From positions 35,347,501 through 35,411,500 of the forward strand of contig NC_091966.1 in assembly GCF_036711975.1 (NCBI RefSeq): a stretch of DNA of 64,000 nt, in the 5' to 3' direction. The position numbers and the translations under genes were made by a program. The first letter of the stretch is position 1; the number at the start of each line of letters is the position of its first letter. This DNA comes from Onthophagus taurus. Lineage: Eukaryota; Arthropoda; Insecta; Coleoptera; Scarabaeidae. The notes below the pieces were generated by a model. That model saw only the letters and a program-made list of their open reading frames with translations, ran no database searches and was not told the DNA's origin. Positions 57,689-64,000 of this stretch are shown piece by piece.

Positions 57689-58830
57689 CATTTGCTGTAT
57701 TAAGTACACAGACGTTCGTTTTTTGAAAAAAAGCAAAAAAACGAACTTTGTGTAACTTTCTCTCTATTTCACGCTCTCTCTCTCTCTGTTTCTATCTCTT
57801 CTTATACTTGATCATTCTACATACGTTATATTTTTTTTTTATAAACGATAAGTTGTGGATAAAACTATAAATATAAAACAGTTTTTCGATTTATAAAAAT
57901 GAAAGAAATGAATACTTAGTATAAATTAATAAATTAATCGAAGTATTTGCTCCTCGCGTTTGGTTGTAAATGGTTATAGCGCTCAAAAGGTATTAAAAAA
58001 AAAGAAACTAAAACAAATTAAATTAAAGCTGCTGTAATCTTTTTTAAAGAAAATGTAGGGATGAAATTCATGAATGAAAATGTTATTCACTGAGTTTCGT
58101 TGGTGTTAAAAAAAGTGGAGGTGAAAGATTGTGATTTAGTTCAATTGTGTATAAAAGAAAAGTAAATACCCCTAATTCAATAATAAAATTTAGATAAACA
58201 ATAAATTTTCTTATTTGTATCGATCGTTTAAATAATATTATTGTGTTAAGGTAAAGTAATATTTGGCAGCTCGTTATTTCAATTATTTTCAATTGCAAAT
58301 TGGTTTACTGTGCAATACAAATACAAACTAAAATATCTTAATCTGTAAGAGATTAATTAGTATTATACATATTTTTTTACCAAAAAAGAAAAAAATGAAA
58401 TGTCCTTGTAAGTTTTATAAATACGTCATTATTAATTTAAAAGATTGGTATAAATAAGATTAAAAAAAAAAATGTTAGGGTTACTGTAAGTTTCGTCCAT
58501 ACATAGCTAGTAGAGATATGTTATTTTTACAAACGGTCTTATTATTGCGGCCTCTGTTATCTAGAGGCTCATTTTATCGTGATCCATTTTTTTTTCTCGT
58601 CGCCAAAATCGATTCATCATCGTGTAATATCATTCAGCGTAGAATGTATAGATTATTTATTCGAAACTCGTAAAATGAACCGCGGCGTGCAAAATATGGC
58701 TAATGATTTTTTTTGTCTGAAACAGTAGATTTTTCTGTTGTGAGATTCGTTTTTTTTTTAGCTGTACACAAGTTTATATTATTTATATTTTTATTGCAAT
58801 AAAAAATAGAATATAGAATTTTAACTTATA
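57689..58830 (+). terminator. TMCC 3' UTR and poly(A) signal
   Basis: AT-rich 3' UTR with a short CT-repeat at ~57775-57800. The AATAAA at 58798-58803 is the first one in a fitting place before the sequence turns T-rich. Use of this site is an inference. Confidence 0.45.
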
Positions 58831-59397
58831 GTTTTTATTTACTTTATATTATACCTCATTTTTTTTTTTTTCATTCAAGGTCTCATCTTTAAGTTGTAAG
58901 TTTGCAAACAACTTTATCTATTTATTTAAAAAAACTTTGATAACAACTACTATAATCTAGTAGTAAGTATTTAACAACTTTTTGTCTTTAAATAGTTCTT
59001 GAACTTTGTAATTTGCACATTACCAATTAGGTAGAAGGAAAAAAGAAAACATTTTCATTGTTCTATCTAATCTTTGTTAGTAGTCCAATCGATTAATGAC
59101 TTTTAATTGTAGCTCATAACGAAAAAAAAAAAAAGAATCAACAGATTTGTTATTAACTCTGCATCAAAAATTGTAGATAACGTCCAAAATAAACACATTT
59201 ATGCATACTTTGACCTCATCTGATTTATTGGTTTTGAAAAAGACCGTGGGGATATGATAAGTACAAACTCTACTTGAGATAGAAACTTTTCTGGCGAATA
59301 ACATGATAACGAACGTTACTTCTAGTCGCTGTTTGAACGTTTGTGATGTTTGATTTTAACAGTTAGTTTTATAAAAGTGTTTTTTTAAGTATTTAAA
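58831..59397. other. Intergenic region between TMCC and PYCR
   Basis: About 570 bp of AT-rich DNA containing poly-A and poly-T runs. The PYCR leader and promoter must lie here, but I see no defined element. Confidence 0.4.
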
Positions 59398-62300
59398 ATG
59401 GCTAGCAAACTGCTTAAAATTGGATTTATTGGTGGTGGAAAAATGGCTCAAGCTATGGCAAAAGGATTTATATCAGCAGGTAAATTTAAGAATTCTAAAA
59501 TAAATAAATAACAAATAATTTATTATCTTTTTAGGATTAAGTAAAGGGGAATCTATGACTGCTAGTTGCCATCCAAGTGATATGATCTCTCATAATGCTT
59601 TTAAAGTTAGTAAATTTTTTGGTAAAACAACTTAAAATGGTATAAATTATAAACAGAAATGGTTATTGTATTATTAGTATATTTAATACTAAACGTGAAG
59701 CTAGATTAACTTTAATTATTTTGCAATTAATTCGGATTCTGTACTGTCTTTAACTACAATATTTAAACAACTTGAAAAGTAGCAAAAACAAGAATCTTTG
59801 AACGTGCGAATAGGACTCTTGAACCTCGTAAAGGATATCAGTTTCATGGATTAGTTAATAATTAATTACTTGTGTATATATTATCAATTATTATTATTAT
59901 TATATTATCACTAATTTTAACTTATCATTGAATCGCAATTGACAACTGTGACCATAAATATCCCAGCTTCTTTGATAAAAGTACAAAAGTTTATTGAAAA
60001 GCGACTATAATGCGAAACAGTTTCAAACAATTTGAATTTGTCTCTTAGCACATTTGAAGTATCTACGCTCTGATACATTGTACATGTATCAAGATAAAGT
60101 TCATAGTATTGATGATGTTTTGAGGTTTCTTTTATTATATAAAATACAACAATTTATGACAGGAATCATAAGTAATAAAGGAATAAAGTAAGAAATATAT
60201 ATTTGATTTTATTACAATTTTATGATTTCTCAACTAGAGTATAAACATTTTCGAGAGAAGGACAGCGGTTGCGTGTTATGGATTCATTGATTCCTAGTTA
60301 TGGATACCACGCATCTTTCATTAGACTATAGTCTGTTATAATGTGATGAAAAACGCATTCGCTTTACAAACATAGAACGATCAAAGCCATATTACTCGTT
60401 AAAATCGGAAAATTGTCTCTATTTCATGTACAGTTCAGCTTTCCTTAAGTTGTTTAACTTGCTTTTTGGAAATCTTTTAGCTACCTTTGGCAAGAACTTC
60501 TTCATCAGGCGGTTTACAATCGCTGCCAAACTTATCAGATGCAAAAAAAAGAATCTGTTTCATCAGAAAAATTATCAGTCAAATCTTTTAACTTCAACTG
60601 AAAAGTTAAATCTTTGCATGAGAATAACATTAACACTTCTTAGTTTGCCGGTTGTTGCTGTAGTAAAAGGGTTATTTATACCATTTCTTATCTTGCAGAT
60701 CAAAATTTATTCATACGTTATTTTTATTGTTATTTAGTCTCAACATTTATCGAAGAATTTCTCCAAAAAGTGACACTACGCGAATATAAACAATTATAGC
60801 CTTTTATTCAATTTGAGAAGCATATGAAAAACCAGGAAATTGAACTTTAGAGCTTGGTTTGACAGTAAAATATCTGGAAAAGACATCTTGACGAAGCCCA
60901 ATTGAAATATACAGGTGTGTCAAATGTCTAGAATATACCCAATAACTTCGCCATTTGTGGTTTTAAAGAAAAATGTTTCAAATACAAGTTTCTTTATTAA
61001 TTATGGAGAATTTTGGGGCAAAATTTGCTTGTTTGTATTGTTTTGTACAAACTTCACTTTGACTGCGTTTTTTATCACCTGCATTGTACCCATACATTAT
61101 TAATATTTGGATTCCTTGTTGTTAAAGACTTTGACATTTAAAGCTGTCAATGGCGTTATTTCGGCGCCTACTTTGATTATAATTTGCTGAGTAATATTTT
61201 CAGAGAACGCATTTTTTCTCGATTTTTTTCTAATACAAACATATGATATCCTCTACTAAAATGTGCAAAAAAAAACATATGCATCCCATTTAAAATAACA
61301 ATGTTGGTTGCTATAGCAACGAAACAAGGAACAATGTAAACACCAAATATCGCCAAAAATTTTTCTTTAAAACCACAAATGGCGAAGTTATTGGCTATAT
61401 TCCAGTCATTTGACACACCTGTATATTGTTGACAATACTATCCAAGAAGATCATAAATGTTACTATTTCTGGTAGCAGGTTACGCTTCGTAGCCAAAAAT
61501 GTTGCAAGTTATATTACTGAAGAATCCTCCTATCATTACAAACTATATTCTTAATGCTATTTTATCGTTACATTTTTTGCAGCAACTTGAGCAAGCTCAT
61601 ATCCTCTTTGTAACCAAGCCTACGAATTCTCGTTGGCAAGGCCGAATTCTCGTAGAAACAAAGTTCTTCTATGGTAAACCGTCGTGGTAAGGTAAATTTC
61701 ATTAGCCACGTTTGTCGTGCGGTGTAATTCTTGTCGCGAAAAAATAGAGTGTTGCTGGCTGAGGGAAGCTGATGAGCGTAAATCGTTGTGTTAAACTAGT
61801 GTGCTTGAGTAATATCCATACTGGTAGGGTACTGCTTGTTCATTGCTAACCCGTCCTCCCGAAAGATGAGGTCCAACATTCTCGTCATCGTTTTGATGGT
61901 CTTTCTTGTGATTTTTCCTACTGGGTTAGTCATTTTTGCGTTTTTAGTGTGGTCTTCCATTCTTTTATATGTTTTTCACAGAGTCTTCGTTTTTGTCTCG
62001 CCCATCTTTCTAAGTCTTGTATTTCGCATTGGTGTCTAATATCTTCATTTCGTATTCACGTGTGTTGAGTTTTGCCTCATATACTTCATGTTTTCATCTC
62101 GAATGTTCTCATCATTTATTGTGTCCCGCTTGTATCTGGTCTTGTTTCTGTTAAGTATGTTATGATGTATTATAGCAGTTTTATATATTTTGATTATACT
62201 TTCGGTATGAAGGTATGTGTTCTTCTTAACAATCTCAAAATTCATCATCAGCATAGCAGACGGCATGGAAGAACGTGTTTTCCATCTTTAACCCAGCTGT

Positions 62301-64000
62301 TCTGGGTAGGTTTTCTATTTTATCTATCATCAGATTTAATATGAAGGGGCCCAGTGAGTCCTTTGATTTTTGTTTTATACTGGGTGTTAGTGTCGTATAT
62401 TAGGTTAATTACCCCATGATTTAGACCTTTTTATTCTCATTATTTATAAGACATCCTTTAAGCGCAATCTGTCAAAAGCCTTTGTATATCGACAAAGTAC
62501 ATGTACGCAGGTTTGTTAAATTTTAGGGATTCTTCGAATATTTGTTTGACAACAAATATTGCGTCGCTAGTGGATCTAGTCTTTCGAAAAACTCGTTTGG
62601 AGCATAAATATCGATTGTCGTTGTCCTGTGCCCCCTCAGTTCACAATTTTGTTAGCTCCTGAAGTTTCACCTAAGTTCCAAGCTTGATTACTGGGATTTT
62701 TTACTAGTTTATGTTTTTCCGAATAATGGGTAGTAGGCTCATTACTTCAACCCTCAACCTGGAAGAGCAGCTGAGGCTGCTTAGGGTGCTATCATCCAGT
62801 TCATCATGCAATCATCATCACTTCTCAACCCTCCCCCTTTTTCAATCAGGCTAGGGATAGGTCTTAGCCAACTTTGTTGTTGTTGAAACATATTATTTTT
62901 GTAAGTAGCAAATAAAGAATATATCTAGAAGCAGAATTTCTATTAGTATTTGTGTGTGTATGCTTATAGTTTCACCAATAGTGTCATCACCAGTTAACAC
63001 ATCATGTATATAGAGTATATAGATAGAGAGAAGAATCATGATAGTTCCTTTTGAATCCAGAATTTCCAGAATCCAGAATTTTGGTCCATAACCATAACAT
63101 AATCGACTAATATGTGTGATGGCAAGTAAAACTATAAATGAAGTGATTTGAGACTGAGTATGAGTCAGATATTTATCTTTGGTTATAGACTATGATTTTC
63201 TGGGCAGGTTTGAGATTCTATTAATTTCAGAAAGATGTTTTGTTATATATAGACTTGGATCCAATAATTTAACGTTAATTAATAGAGTAGTTAAGAATCG
63301 ATTTTTTGAAACTTCTTATATTCTAAGTTTTTTTTAGGAATTAGGAGCCGAATCAATTTTTGAGAATGTCCCCGTTGTACAAAACTCAGACGTTGTGATA
63401 ATTGCAACTAAACCATCAGTAGTTCCAATTGCTTTGGCAGATATCACCAAAGCAAAAGTTCCGGCTGGAAAATTATTTCTTTCCATAGCCATGGGAGTTA
63501 CCATTAAACAATTAGAATCGGTAATCACTCAACATAAAATCAAAAAATAAAGCTTTATGTAATCCTATTTTAGTACCTTCCTGGTGAATCTCGTGTAATT
63601 AGAGTTATGCCAAACACTCCAGCTTTAGTCAGATCGGGTGCTTCCGTTTACGTTTGTGGTTCAAAAGCAACTGAAGAGGATGGTAAGATTACCAGAAAAT
63701 TATTAGAATCAATCGGAACTTGTGATGAAGTTACTGAATATATGTTGGATCCAATAACAGCTTTAAGCGGATCTGGACCAGCTTATGTAAAACTATATCT
63801 TTTATTATCAAAAAAATTGTAATTATTTTATTTTTATTTAAGATTTATATTATGATAGAAGCTTTAGCTGATGGTGGTGTTAAAATGGGATTACCAAGAG
63901 ATTTAGCTTATCGTTTAGCATCACAAACTGTTTTAGGAGCTAGTACAATGGTAAAAGAAACCAAAACTCACCCAGGAGTTTTAAAAGACGATGTTACATC
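59398..64000 (+). CDS. PYCR: Pyrroline-5-carboxylate reductase (partial, right edge)
   Basis: Exons: 59398-59479, 59535-59605, 63338-63520, 63574-63786 and 63843-64000 (cut by the window). Phases agree throughout. The N-terminal NAD(P)-binding Rossmann motif is [16 protein letters not shown] (residues 8-23). [17 protein letters not shown] and the signature ALSGSGPAY are followed by [20 protein letters not shown], the C-terminal dimerisation helix region. In the family this enzyme reduces pyrroline-5-carboxylate to proline with NAD(P)H, the last step of proline synthesis, in mitochondria or cytosol depending on isoform. No obvious mitochondrial presequence precedes the Rossmann fold, which favours a cytosolic PYCR3-like form. 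The 3.7 kb second intron carries an intact foldback MITE and a LINE relic. Confidence 0.93.
59606..60910. other. PYCR intron 2, first part
   Basis: AT-rich intron. A + strand frame at 60426-60737 is open for 103 codons but hydrophobic and without a motif I know, so I do not call it a gene. Confidence 0.4.
60911..61422. mobile_element. Foldback MITE, copy 2, intact (512 bp)
   Basis: It opens ACAGGTGTGTCAAATG and closes CATTTGACACACCTGT. The arms mirror each other over ~85 bp at the ends (for example AACTTCGCCATTTGTGG against CCACAAATGGCGAAGTT) and weakly further in. Flanked by ATAT on both sides (60907-60910, 61423-61426), a likely 4 bp duplication. It shares arms and core (GGCGCCTACTTTGATT) with copy 1 at 8167. 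There is no coding capacity, so it needs a transposase from elsewhere. Confidence 0.92.
61680..62650 (-). mobile_element. RTE-like LINE relic with RT core
   Basis: On the minus strand, in order: [20 protein letters not shown] and [14 protein letters not shown] (RT fingers, near 62490-62600); [19 protein letters not shown]; and AVCYADDEF with the YADD box at 62245-62256. A decayed C-terminus follows ([21 protein letters not shown]) near 61860-62000. Stops and shifts interrupt it. It belongs to the same broad group as the fragments at 2945, 8840 and 17400. Confidence 0.8.
62651..63337. other. PYCR intron 2, last part
   Basis: Includes a short GC-richer stretch near 62760-62870 (GGAAGAGCAGCTGAGGCTGC and CATCATC-type repeats) that may belong to the 5' side of the neighbouring LINE. 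Otherwise nothing recognised. Confidence 0.35.

Noticed and set aside
61177..61416. 79-codon minus-strand frame
   Set aside because: Lies wholly within the right arm of the foldback MITE; a by-product of the palindrome.
63787..63822. Continuation of the PYCR exon 4 frame to a TAA ([10 protein letters not shown])
   Set aside because: Splicing at GTAAAA (63787) to 63843 restores the conserved [10 protein letters not shown] block, so this tail is intron.

Overview
The window looks like AT-rich nuclear DNA from an insect, possibly a beetle. The evidence is introns of mostly 50-100 bp beside very long ones, GT-AG splice sites, animal genes that are conserved in insects, and a dense load of decayed transposons typical of insects (RTE- and CR1/Jockey-like LINEs, Penelope, piggyBac, Tc1/mariner, foldback MITEs). 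The exact lineage is an inference from gene and repeat style. I saw no prokaryotic features, CRISPR array or tRNA.

Layout. 1-339 (-) is the N-terminus of an unrecognised secreted or membrane-anchored protein that runs off the left edge. 1.1-3.4 kb is a LINE graveyard. 4.2-6.3 kb (+) carries two small upstream exons and then LAS1L, the rRNA-processing HEPN nuclease subunit, in six exons. It converges on TMEM135 (6.5-11.9 kb, -, six exons), whose 3.5 kb last intron holds Penelope, foldback and LINE remnants. 12-18.7 kb is mostly non-coding, with a decayed 118-codon reading frame and a 636 bp TIR transposon carrying a MADF remnant. GSKIP (18.7-19.1 kb, +) is a single-exon gene.

From about 19.1 to 58.8 kb one large + strand gene is proposed: TMCC (transmembrane and coiled-coil domain protein, Dementin family). 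The coding core is at 45.0-57.7 kb. A 25 kb 5' region holds several candidate alternative first exons and promoters. Its introns hold MITEs, piggyBac, mariner and LINE relics, a 2.28 kb Tc1/mariner element with 535 bp TIRs, and a hAT-like MITE nested inside that element. TMCC has two candidate terminal exons, one with and one without the second membrane segment. PYCR (pyrroline-5-carboxylate reductase) starts at 59.4 kb (+) and runs off the right edge.

The cellular genes are unrelated housekeeping functions: ribosome maturation, peroxisome/mitochondrial membrane, GSK3/PKA scaffolding, ER membrane and proline synthesis. They do not form a pathway. No wholly new system was found. The most interesting points are the TMCC first-exon/acceptor phase pairing, the possible dicistronic LAS1L transcript, the foldback family with an intact 512 bp copy, and the nested transposons.
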